DNA of 25,060 nt from Wenzhouxiangella sp. (GTDB lineage Bacteria; Pseudomonadota; Gammaproteobacteria; Xanthomonadales; Wenzhouxiangellaceae). Within the stretch, counting starts at the first letter, position 1. Every line of letters begins with the position of its first letter. Made by a program: the position numbers and the translations under genes. Location of the stretch: NCBI GenBank assembly GCA_007123575.1, contig SKKV01000061.1, positions 1 to 25,060 on the forward strand, read 5' to 3'. Of this stretch, positions 14,193 through 21,285 are shown one piece after another. The notes under the pieces were generated by a model, which saw only the letters and a list, made by a program, of their open reading frames with translations, had not been told where the DNA came from and made no database searches.

Positions 14193-15616
14193 TGCGCATA
14201 GGATTCATCAACCCTCAGGGAAACTTTGACCGCAACGATTCCTATCTAACCGAGCACCCCGATTTTGGCGGCCAGCTTGTTTACGTCAAGGAGCTGGCCC
14301 TGGCGATGGCGCGGCGCGGCGTGGAGGTCGATATCCTGACCCGGCGCATCGAAGATCCTGACTGGCCCGAGTTCAGCGCGCCGCTGGATGATTTCGGCGA
14401 AATGAGCGAACGGGTGCGCATCGTGCGTTTGAGCTTTGGCGGGAACCGGTTTCTGGCCAAGGAGCAGCTGTGGCCGCATTTGCCGGCTTTCGTCGAAGCG
14501 ATAGAGCAGTTCTACGACCAGTCCGAATGGCCTGCCTACTTCACTGCCCATTACGCCGACGCGGCCGCGACTGCGGCGATGCTGCATCAGCGCAGGGATC
14601 AGCGATTCACCTTTACCGGCCATTCGCTGGGCGCGCAGAAGATGGACAAGCTGGGCGTCAACGCGGCCAACGCCGAGGCCATGGAAGCGCGCTATCACTT
14701 TTCCAGACGACTCGCGGCCGAGCGCGAAGGCATGGTGCTGGCCGAGACGGTTGTTACCTCGACCAGCGAGGAGCGGTTTGGTCAGTACGGTCATCGCCTG
14801 TATGCCGGGGCCGTGGACCCTGCCGACGACAGCCGCTTCCGCGTAATTCCACCGGGCATCAATACCCGGATCTTCAATCCCGACCTCGACACTGATGATC
14901 CTGACGACAAGGCCCATGTCCTGGCCCAGTTGCCGTATCCGGATCAGCCGCACGTTGTTGTCTCGAGCCGCTTGGATCCCAAGAAGAACGTCGCCGGGGT
15001 CGTCGCAGCTTTTGCTGGTTCGAAGCGCTTGCGCGAATCAGCCAGGTTGGCGCTGTTTGTGCGCGGCACCGACGATCCATGGACTGATATGGGTCGCCTG
15101 GGTCATGGGGAACGTGAGGTGCTCAAGCCGATTCTCGAGCGCATCGAGGCGGCCGGTCTTCGGGACCGGGTGCATTTCTTGAACCTTGGCTCACAGCGCC
15201 AGCTTGCCTGCGCGTACCGCGTGCTGGCGCACAGCGGTTCGGTGTTTGCTTTGCCGTCGCTTTTCGAGCCCTTCGGTCTGGCGCCAATCGAGGCAGCGGC
15301 CTGCGGCCTGGCCGTGGCTGCAACTCGCAATGGTGGACCCACCGAGATCTTTGCCGGCGGGGTTGGTGAGTTATTCGATCCGGAAGACGCGATCGACATG
15401 GCAGCCGCCCTCGAGCGGGCGCTTGGCAACCAGCAGGCATTGGCCGAAAGCGCATCGAAACGCGTGGCCGAGCGCTATACCTGGGACCGGACGGCGCAGC
15501 GCTATCTCGAAGTCATCGAGGCTAACCTTGCCATGCCGCCAGTTACGACGGTTAGCCCTGCTCAGATCAATGCTGATCTTGGCTCCAGGCTGAAGGACTA
15601 TCTGGATCAACCATAG
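14192..15616 (+). CDS. GT4 glycosyltransferase, sucrose-phosphate-synthase type
   Basis: A 474-residue retaining glycosyltransferase of GT-B fold. The N-terminus (INPQGNFDRNDSYLTEHPDF then GGQLVYVKELA) and FTGHSLGAQKMDKLGVN, RFGQYGHRLY and IPPGINTRIFNPD strongly recall the sucrose-phosphate synthase of Halothermothrix orenii and related enzymes; mannosylglucosyl-3-phosphoglycerate and mannosylfructose-phosphate synthases are relatives. The donor side carries SSRLDPKKN and the E-x7-E motif (Glu359, Glu367) in FEPFGLAPIEAAACG. It should transfer glucose or mannose from a nucleotide sugar to a small phosphorylated acceptor, giving a compatible solute or storage glycoside. No HAD sucrose-phosphatase accompanies it, so sucrose is not assured. 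It is coupled to the upstream kinase and converges on glgC with a 10-bp overlap. Family is confident, product is not. Confidence 0.85.
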   Translation: MRIGFINPQGNFDRNDSYLTEHPDFGGQLVYVKELALAMARRGVEVDILTRRIEDPDWPEFSAPLDDFGEMSERVRIVRLSFGGNRFLAKEQLWPHLPAFVEAIEQFYDQSEWPAYFTAHYADAAATAAMLHQRRDQRFTFTGHSLGAQKMDKLGVNAANAEAMEARYHFSRRLAAEREGMVLAETVVTSTSEERFGQYGHRLYAGAVDPADDSRFRVIPPGINTRIFNPDLDTDDPDDKAHVLAQLPYPDQPHVVVSSRLDPKKNVAGVVAAFAGSKRLRESARLALFVRGTDDPWTDMGRLGHGEREVLKPILERIEAAGLRDRVHFLNLGSQRQLACAYRVLAHSGSVFALPSLFEPFGLAPIEAAACGLAVAATRNGGPTEIFAGGVGELFDPEDAIDMAAALERALGNQQALAESASKRVAERYTWDRTAQRYLEVIEANLAMPPVTTVSPAQINADLGSRLKDYLDQP

Positions 15617-16905
15617 TTGGTCTTTGAGTAGTGGCTGGCTTCGACCGGTTGATAGCGTCGTTCCTGGCCAAGCATGTCACGATTGACCACAACCACGCCT
15701 TCAGCGGTGATGTGGAAACGTTTGCCGTCGGCGTGCGCGTCTTTACCAATGACCGTGCCGGGTGGCAGGATACAGCCGTTATCAAGCAGAGCGCCGGAAA
15801 CTCGACACCCTTCACCGATCTCGCAGCCGGGCAGGGCAACCACTCGTTCCAGGCGGCATCCTCGAGAGACTTTGCAGTCGCTGAACAACAGGCTTCGAAT
15901 CAGTTCCGAGTCGGAAACGACACAGCCGTTGCTGACAATACTGTCGACCAGCTGGCAACCACCTTGCGGCCCATGATCGGTGAACTTGGCCGGCGGTGAT
16001 TGAACCAGCTTGGTGTAGATCGGCCAGTTTGGATCATGCACGTCCATCACAGGTTCATCGTCCAGCATTTCGATATTGGCCTGGTAGAACGCATCCAGCG
16101 TCCCGACATCGCGCCAATAGGGTTTGCCGGGCGAAGCTTGCTCCAAAGACAGTGCCTGGACGTGATGTCCGCTACGAACGGCGTAGGGAATAATGTCCTT
16201 GCCAAAATCATGACTGCTGGAAGGGTCCGCGGCATCTCGCCCGAGCGTTTCATGCAGGTAGTCCGAGCCGAACACATACAGGCCCATGCTGACCAGGGCG
16301 TGGCCGGGGTCACTGGGTATGGACTTTGGCGCATCCGGCTTTTCTTCAAAGCCAATCACACGCCCTTGCTTATTGACTTCCATTACTCCGAATTCGCGTG
16401 CCTGGGAAACGGGAACGCGATGACAGGCAACCGTGATTTGGGCCCGGGTTTGGGCATGCGTGGCCAGCATCAGGCCATAGTCCATCTTGTAGATATGGTC
16501 GCCAGCCAGTATCAACGTGTATTCATGGCGGAAAGCCTCAAGAATATCTAGGCTTTGATACACCGCATCGGCTGTGCCCAGGTACCAATTCTCGTCTTCC
16601 AGCCACTGCTGCGCCGGAATGATATCGAGCATGTCGCCGTAGTCGGTGTTCAGGCGATTCCAGCCAAGCATCAGGTGACGGATCAACGAATGCGATTTGT
16701 ACTGGGTCAGTACGGCAATCTGGCGAATGTCCGAATGCAGGCAATTGGACAAGGCGAAGTCGATGATGCGGAACTGCCCACCAAATGGCACGGCCGGCTT
16801 GGCCCGCCAGTCGGTCAGCATCTGCAGCCGGCTGCCGCGCCCGCCGGCCAGGATCAAGGCCTGGGTCTGGCGAGTCAGTCGAGAAACGTAGCGTGCCTGG
16901 GTCAT
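15607..16905 (-). CDS. glgC: Glucose-1-phosphate adenylyltransferase (ADP-glucose pyrophosphorylase)
   Basis: A 432-residue enzyme that makes ADP-glucose from ATP and glucose-1-phosphate. Motifs: ALILAGGRGSRLQMLTDWRA (nucleotide-binding loop), AKPAVPFGGQFRIIDFALSN, LILAGDHIYKMDYG, VIGFEEKPDAPKS, YWRDVGTLDAFYQANIEML, and a C-terminal left-handed beta-helix with CEIGEGCRVSGALLDNG repeats. The frame extends upstream to 17010, but the ATG at 16905 gives the family's normal N-terminus and lies about 20 bases after an inferred transcript start. The ribosome site AGGA is very close to the ATG and weak. No glgA, glgB or glgP is present, so its ADP-glucose may serve the neighbouring GT4 enzyme instead of, or as well as, glycogen. 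An FNR-like box precedes it. Confidence 0.95.
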   Translation of the reverse strand: MTQARYVSRLTRQTQALILAGGRGSRLQMLTDWRAKPAVPFGGQFRIIDFALSNCLHSDIRQIAVLTQYKSHSLIRHLMLGWNRLNTDYGDMLDIIPAQQWLEDENWYLGTADAVYQSLDILEAFRHEYTLILAGDHIYKMDYGLMLATHAQTRAQITVACHRVPVSQAREFGVMEVNKQGRVIGFEEKPDAPKSIPSDPGHALVSMGLYVFGSDYLHETLGRDAADPSSSHDFGKDIIPYAVRSGHHVQALSLEQASPGKPYWRDVGTLDAFYQANIEMLDDEPVMDVHDPNWPIYTKLVQSPPAKFTDHGPQGGCQLVDSIVSNGCVVSDSELIRSLLFSDCKVSRGCRLERVVALPGCEIGEGCRVSGALLDNGCILPPGTVIGKDAHADGKRFHITAEGVVVVNRDMLGQERRYQPVEASHYSKTNYG

Positions 16906-16932
16906 TGTCCTGATCTGCTTTGACCAGTTGTC

Positions 16933-16938
16933 ATCATA
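16933..16938 (-). promoter_or_regulatory. -10 element of the glgC promoter
   Basis: Read on the minus strand this is TATGAT (five of six consensus bases). Transcription would start near 16926, about 20 bases before the glgC ATG. No -35 match lies upstream at 17-bp spacing (AAAAGC), which suits an activator-dependent promoter. Confidence 0.45.
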
Positions 16939-16959
16939 AGGCCTGCGGTGTTGAGGCTT

Positions 16960-16973
16960 TTGACACACATCAA
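16960..16973. promoter_or_regulatory. FNR/ANR-like binding site between glgC and cysJ
   Basis: TTGACACACATCAA matches the FNR-type palindrome TTGATNNNNATCAA at nine of ten defined bases. Its centre (16966.5) is about 40.5 bases upstream of the inferred glgC transcript start, the class II activator position. The same bases contain a TTGACA hexamer for plus-strand transcription toward cysJ, but no acceptable -10 follows at 16-18 bp. A regulator gene is not in the window. Confidence 0.45.
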
Positions 16974-17063
16974 GTGCGTGATAAGGATATAACCACCCGT
17001 TCGTTCCCATCGTGCGGTGAGCTCACTAGGCTTGGAAGCCATCTTATATGAGCAATCAATGCC

Positions 17064-18839
17064 ATGCTTCCGCAAATCAAGGACCAGCAGGAACTGCAGC
17101 GCCGAGTCGGCGCTTTGGCGACTGGGCTCACGCCCGAACAGATGCAGTGGGCCTCCGGTTACCTGGCTGGTCTGGCGGCAAGTGCCGCCGATGTTTCGGT
17201 CACCGGCCAGCAGACTCAGGAAAAGCTGACCATCTGGTACGGCTCGGAAACCGGCAACGGTCGCGGCGTGGCCGAGCGCCTGGCAGAATCGGCCAGCGCA
17301 GCAGGGCTGGTGGTTGAGCTGAAAAGCCTGGCCGAGGTCCAGGTGCGCCAGATTGCCAGGCTCAAGCTGCTGGTGCTGGTCGTCAGCACTCACGGCGAGG
17401 GCGACCCGCCGGCCGACGCGGCGGCCTTGCACAAGCTACTCCTCGGCGATCGGGCACCGCGCCTGGACAAGCTGCGCTTCAGCGTGTTTGCGCTGGGCGA
17501 TTCGTCCTACCCGGATTTCTGCCAGACCGGCCGCGAGCTGGATGAAGCCCTGGCTGGGCTGGGCGCGCAGCGGTTTCTGGACAGGCAGGAAGTGGATGTG
17601 GACTTCGAGGTCCAGGAAGCGCGCTGGCGGCCCGAACTGATCGAAGCGGTCAAGCCGCTGCTTGAGCGCTCGGACAACCATGCCAACCGTCACCTGCAGC
17701 TGGTCCCGGAACCGGCCGCGCCCAGATTTGATCGGCGCAATCCGTTCTCCGCCGAGGTGCTGGAAACAGCCCCGCTGACCGTCGCTCCCTCGCGCAAGGT
17801 GGTGAGCCATGTCGTGCTGTCAGCGGGCCAGGGCGCACTTGACTACCAGCCCGGCGATGCGCTGGGCTTGTGGCCGACCAACGATCCGGCCCTGGTCGAC
17901 GAGCTGCTCACTCTCACCAACCTGGATGCCAATAGCGAGGTTGAGCGCGATGAACAAAGCTTGAGTCTCGGCGAGTGGCTAAGCCGCCGCCTGGAACTGA
18001 CCCAGGTCGTGCGGCCCTTCGTGCAGGCAGTGGCCGAGCGCAGCGGCTCGGCGGAGCTGGCTCGCTTGCTGGACGATCGTCAGGGCTTCCAGGGCTGGGT
18101 TCGCCAGCGGCAGGTCATTGATGTGCTGCGTGAGTATCCGCTTGCGCTGGACGCAACCGGGCTGGTGACTATGCTGCGCGGCCTGTTGCCCCGGCTGTAC
18201 TCGATAGCCTCCAGCCCGCTGGCCCAGGAAGGCGAAGTCCACCTGGTGGTCAAGCGCGAAGGTGGACGGAGTGACGACGGCCGCCTGCGGGCCGGGGTGG
18301 CGTCCTGGCAATTGACAGGCGCCGTCAAGCCCGGAGACAGTTTGCCGGTCTACATCGAACCCAACCCGCGTTTCCGCTTGCCGGAGGACGGCGACCGGCC
18401 GGTCATCATGATTGGCCCCGGCACCGGGGTGGCGCCATTCCGGGGTTTCCTGGAGCACCGCCAGGCGCTGGGCCAGCGAGGGCCTAACTGGCTGTTTTTC
18501 GGCGAGCAGCATCGGCGCACGGATTTTCTCTATCAGCTGGAATGGCAGCGTCACCAGAAAAACGGCTTGCTGACCCGTTTGTCGGTCGCTTTCTCGCGCG
18601 ACCAGGCCGAGCGGATCTATGTCCAGCATCGCATCGCCGAGTATGGCAAGGCGCTGTTCGAATGGCTAGAGGAGGGCGCTCACATCTACGTCTGCGGCAG
18701 CGGCCAGGGCATGGCCAGCGACGTGCACAAAGCCCTGCGCGAGGCGATTGCCAGGCATGGACGGTTCGATGCCGATGGTGCCGAAGACTATCTGCAGGGC
18801 CTGGCGAACAGCGCCCGCTACCAGAAGGACGTGTACTGA
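17064..18839 (+). CDS. cysJ: NADPH sulfite reductase flavoprotein, alpha subunit
   Basis: A 591-residue diflavin reductase that passes electrons from NADPH through FAD and FMN to the CysI hemoprotein. The N-terminal flavodoxin domain shows WYGSETGNGRGVAERL (about 58-73) and VVSTHGEGDPPADAAAL; the FAD domain has PGDALGLWP and RLYSIASSP (about 376-384); the NADPH domain has GPGTGVAPFRGF (about 451-462) and YVCGSGQGMASDVHKAL. It ends in the typical KDVY with the terminal aromatic that stacks on FAD. E. coli CysJ is of similar length (599). The ATG at 17064 lacks a strong ribosome site; a TATATG about 14 bases upstream could be a -10, implying a very short leader. The stop overlaps the cysI start by one base (TGATG). 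Confidence 0.95.
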   Translation: MLPQIKDQQELQRRVGALATGLTPEQMQWASGYLAGLAASAADVSVTGQQTQEKLTIWYGSETGNGRGVAERLAESASAAGLVVELKSLAEVQVRQIARLKLLVLVVSTHGEGDPPADAAALHKLLLGDRAPRLDKLRFSVFALGDSSYPDFCQTGRELDEALAGLGAQRFLDRQEVDVDFEVQEARWRPELIEAVKPLLERSDNHANRHLQLVPEPAAPRFDRRNPFSAEVLETAPLTVAPSRKVVSHVVLSAGQGALDYQPGDALGLWPTNDPALVDELLTLTNLDANSEVERDEQSLSLGEWLSRRLELTQVVRPFVQAVAERSGSAELARLLDDRQGFQGWVRQRQVIDVLREYPLALDATGLVTMLRGLLPRLYSIASSPLAQEGEVHLVVKREGGRSDDGRLRAGVASWQLTGAVKPGDSLPVYIEPNPRFRLPEDGDRPVIMIGPGTGVAPFRGFLEHRQALGQRGPNWLFFGEQHRRTDFLYQLEWQRHQKNGLLTRLSVAFSRDQAERIYVQHRIAEYGKALFEWLEEGAHIYVCGSGQGMASDVHKALREAIARHGRFDADGAEDYLQGLANSARYQKDVY

Positions 18840-20515
18840 TGGCCGCGCACCTGGATGTAGAGCGGATCAAGTCCGAAAGCCGTGCCCTGCGCGGTACCTT
18901 GCATGAAAGCCTGAAGGACCCGACCACGGCCGCGGTGGCCGAGGCCGATACGGTGATTACCAAGTTTCACGGCATCTACCAGCAGGATGATCGCGACCAG
19001 CGCGAGCCGCGCCGCGAGGCCCGGCTGGAACCGGCCTACAGCTTCATGATCCGGGTGCGGGTGCCGGGTGGCGTGGTCACGCCGGCGCAGTGGCTGGCGC
19101 TGGACAAGATCGCTGCCGACATCGCAAACGGCACACTGCGCCTGACCACCCGCCAGGCCGTGCAGTTTCACGGCGTGGCCAAGGAAGACCTGGCTGGCCT
19201 GATTCAGCGCATCGATGCGGTGTTGATGGACTCGCTGGCCGCCTGTGGCGACGTCAACCGCAACGTCATGTGTCACGTCCAGCCGGAGGCCGGACCGGTT
19301 CATGAACAGGCCCTGGCCTGGTCGAAACGCTTGAGCGAGCATCTGACCCCGCGCACCACGGCTTACCGCGAAATCTGGATCGACGGCGAGCCGCTGGAAA
19401 AGCCTGTTGTGGAAGAAGATCCGATTTACGGCAAGACCTATCTGCCGCGCAAGTTCAAGGCCGGCATCGCCATTCCCCCGGTCAACGATATCGACATTTA
19501 TTCCCAAGACCTGGGCTTTATTGCCATTGCCGAGGGCGACCAGCTGATCGGCTTCAACTTGAGCGTCGGCGGCGGCATGGGCTGCAGCCACGGCGATGCC
19601 GAGACCTTCCCGCGTCTCGCTGACGTCATCGGCTTTCTAAAGCCGGATGATCTGCTGAACGTGGCCGAGGCCGTGGTCACCATTCAGCGCGACTTCGGCA
19701 ACCGCGAGCAGCGCAAGCGCGCCCGCTTCAAGTACACCCTGGAAGATCGAGGCCTGGACTGGTTCAAGGCCGAGCTTGAGTTACGCACGGGCATCCGCCT
19801 GGAAGCGGCAAGGCCGTTCCACTTTGAGCACAATGGTGACCGCTACGGCTGGCAGCAGTGGCGCGATGGCCGCTGGCAATGCACCCTGTTCGTCGAAAAC
19901 GGCCGCCTGTATCCGCAGGCGCTGGCGCCGCTGAAGCCCATCGTCAGCGAGTGCGCCACCGATGTTCGCCTGACGCCGAACCAGAACCTGGTCATTGCCG
20001 GTGTTGAACAAGACGACCGCGAGCGCGTTGAGCAAGCCTTGATCGAAGGCGGTCTGGTCGGTGACCGATCGGCCTCTGCCATCCGCCGTCACTCGATGGC
20101 CTGCGTGGCGCTGCCCAGCTGTGGCCTGGCCATGTCCGAAGCCGAGCGCTACCTGCCGGACCTGGTCGGCCTGATCGAAGAGCTGGCCGAAAGACACGAC
20201 ATTGCCGATCAGCCCATTACCCTCCGCATGAGCGGCTGCCCGAATGGATGCTCACGCCCTTATCTTGCCGAAATCGGCCTGGTCGGGCGCGCGCCCGGGC
20301 GCTATAACCTGTATCTGGGTGCCGCGTTCAACGGCTCACGCCTGAATCGCCTGGACCTGGACAACGCCAATGAAGCCGCGATCCTCGAGCGCATAGACGC
20401 CTTGTTTGCCGGCTTCGTCGCCGACCGCCAGGCTGGCGAGCATTTTGGCGACTACCTGGTCAGATCCGGTCAGGTCGCGGCCGTTGGCCATGGTCGGGAG
20501 GTCAATGCCCGATGA
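18839..20515 (+). CDS. cysI: Sulfite reductase hemoprotein, beta subunit
   Basis: A 558-residue siroheme/[4Fe-4S] enzyme reducing sulfite to sulfide with six electrons from CysJ. The four iron-sulfur/siroheme cysteines are present: Cys422 and Cys428 in ACVALPSCGLAMSEAERYLP and Cys467 and Cys471 in MSGCPNGCSRPY. Their spacing (6, 39 and 4 residues) equals that of E. coli CysI as I recall it. Other family motifs are SFMIRVRVPGGVVTPAQW, LRLTTRQAVQFHGV, DVNRNVMCH and FNLSVGGGMG. The open frame runs far upstream inside cysJ, but the ATG at 18839, overlapping the cysJ stop, gives the standard N-terminus. The stop overlaps the cysH start by four bases (ATGA). Confidence 0.96.
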   Translation: MAAHLDVERIKSESRALRGTLHESLKDPTTAAVAEADTVITKFHGIYQQDDRDQREPRREARLEPAYSFMIRVRVPGGVVTPAQWLALDKIAADIANGTLRLTTRQAVQFHGVAKEDLAGLIQRIDAVLMDSLAACGDVNRNVMCHVQPEAGPVHEQALAWSKRLSEHLTPRTTAYREIWIDGEPLEKPVVEEDPIYGKTYLPRKFKAGIAIPPVNDIDIYSQDLGFIAIAEGDQLIGFNLSVGGGMGCSHGDAETFPRLADVIGFLKPDDLLNVAEAVVTIQRDFGNREQRKRARFKYTLEDRGLDWFKAELELRTGIRLEAARPFHFEHNGDRYGWQQWRDGRWQCTLFVENGRLYPQALAPLKPIVSECATDVRLTPNQNLVIAGVEQDDRERVEQALIEGGLVGDRSASAIRRHSMACVALPSCGLAMSEAERYLPDLVGLIEELAERHDIADQPITLRMSGCPNGCSRPYLAEIGLVGRAPGRYNLYLGAAFNGSRLNRLDLDNANEAAILERIDALFAGFVADRQAGEHFGDYLVRSGQVAAVGHGREVNAR

Positions 20516-21231
20516 GAGCGGTGGCGACCAGCCTATCGGTGCTTGATTTGGCACCGGTCAATCAGCAGTTGGAAAAACTGTCTGCCGAGCAGCGCATCGA
20601 GTGGGCCCTGGCCCGTTTGCCGGGCGAGCAGATCGTCTCATCCAGCTTCGGCATCCAGGCGGCGGTGATGCTGCACCTGTGCAGTCGGGTGGCACCCGGC
20701 ATGCCGGTGGTCTTTATCGACACCGGCTACCACTTCCCCGAAACTTATCGCTTTGTCGATGATTTGAGCGAGCGCCTGCAGCTCAACCTGCACGTCTGCC
20801 GGGCGGACATCAGCGCGGCCTGGCAGGAAGCGCGCTACGGCAAACGCTGGGAGCTGGGTGCCGAAGGCATCAGCCGCTACAACCACGACAACAAGGTCGA
20901 ACCCATGCAGCGCGCCCTGAACGAGCTGAATGCCATAACCTGGTTCAACGGCCTGCGCCGCATCCAGGCACCCAGTCGCGCCGAGACAAGCTGCGTTGAG
21001 CTGCGCTGGCAGCGCTACAAGGTTCATCCCATCGTTGACTGGACCGATCGGGACGTGCACCGCTATCTCACCCGCCACGGACTCCCCTACCACCCGCTGC
21101 GCGAGCAAGGCTACGTCTCCATCGGCGACTGGCACACCACCCGCGCCCTGAAAGACATCGACCATCCTGCCCAGGCCCGCTTCCACGGACTGCTGCGCGA
21201 ATGCGGCCTTCACGCCATCGCAGAGACCTGA
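20512..21231 (+). CDS. cysH: PAPS reductase (thioredoxin-dependent)
   Basis: A 239-residue enzyme that reduces 3'-phosphoadenylyl sulfate to sulfite, supplying the substrate of CysJI. Motifs are SSFGIQAAVMLHL (PP-loop-type phosphate binding), VFIDTGYHFPETYRFVDDL, WFNGLRRIQAPSRA, HPIVDWTDRDVHRYL and the catalytic RECGLH near the C-terminus (Cys231). The paired cysteines that bind [4Fe-4S] in APS reductases are absent, which points to PAPS rather than APS as substrate. The four-base ATGA overlap with cysI indicates translational coupling. The genes that make PAPS (sulfate adenylyltransferase, APS kinase) are not in this window. The gene ends 54 bases before the converging patatin gene, with no obvious terminator hairpin between them. 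Confidence 0.95.
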   Translation: MRAVATSLSVLDLAPVNQQLEKLSAEQRIEWALARLPGEQIVSSSFGIQAAVMLHLCSRVAPGMPVVFIDTGYHFPETYRFVDDLSERLQLNLHVCRADISAAWQEARYGKRWELGAEGISRYNHDNKVEPMQRALNELNAITWFNGLRRIQAPSRAETSCVELRWQRYKVHPIVDWTDRDVHRYLTRHGLPYHPLREQGYVSIGDWHTTRALKDIDHPAQARFHGLLRECGLHAIAET

Positions 21232-21285
21232 TAGAGGCAAGAAACCCGAAGCCAGCACGACCATCACTCCACTCCACACTCAAGA

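Noticed and set aside
14192..15616. Calling the GT4 gene sucrose-phosphate synthase and the block a sucrose operon
   Set aside because: No sucrose-phosphate phosphatase is present, and related GT4 enzymes make other glycosides; only the family is supported.
16960..16993. TTGACA plus TATAAC as a sigma-70 promoter for cysJ
   Set aside because: The two hexamers are 22 bp apart and no other acceptable -10 lies at 16-18 bp; the bases are better explained as an FNR-like palindrome, although some cysJ promoter activity cannot be excluded.
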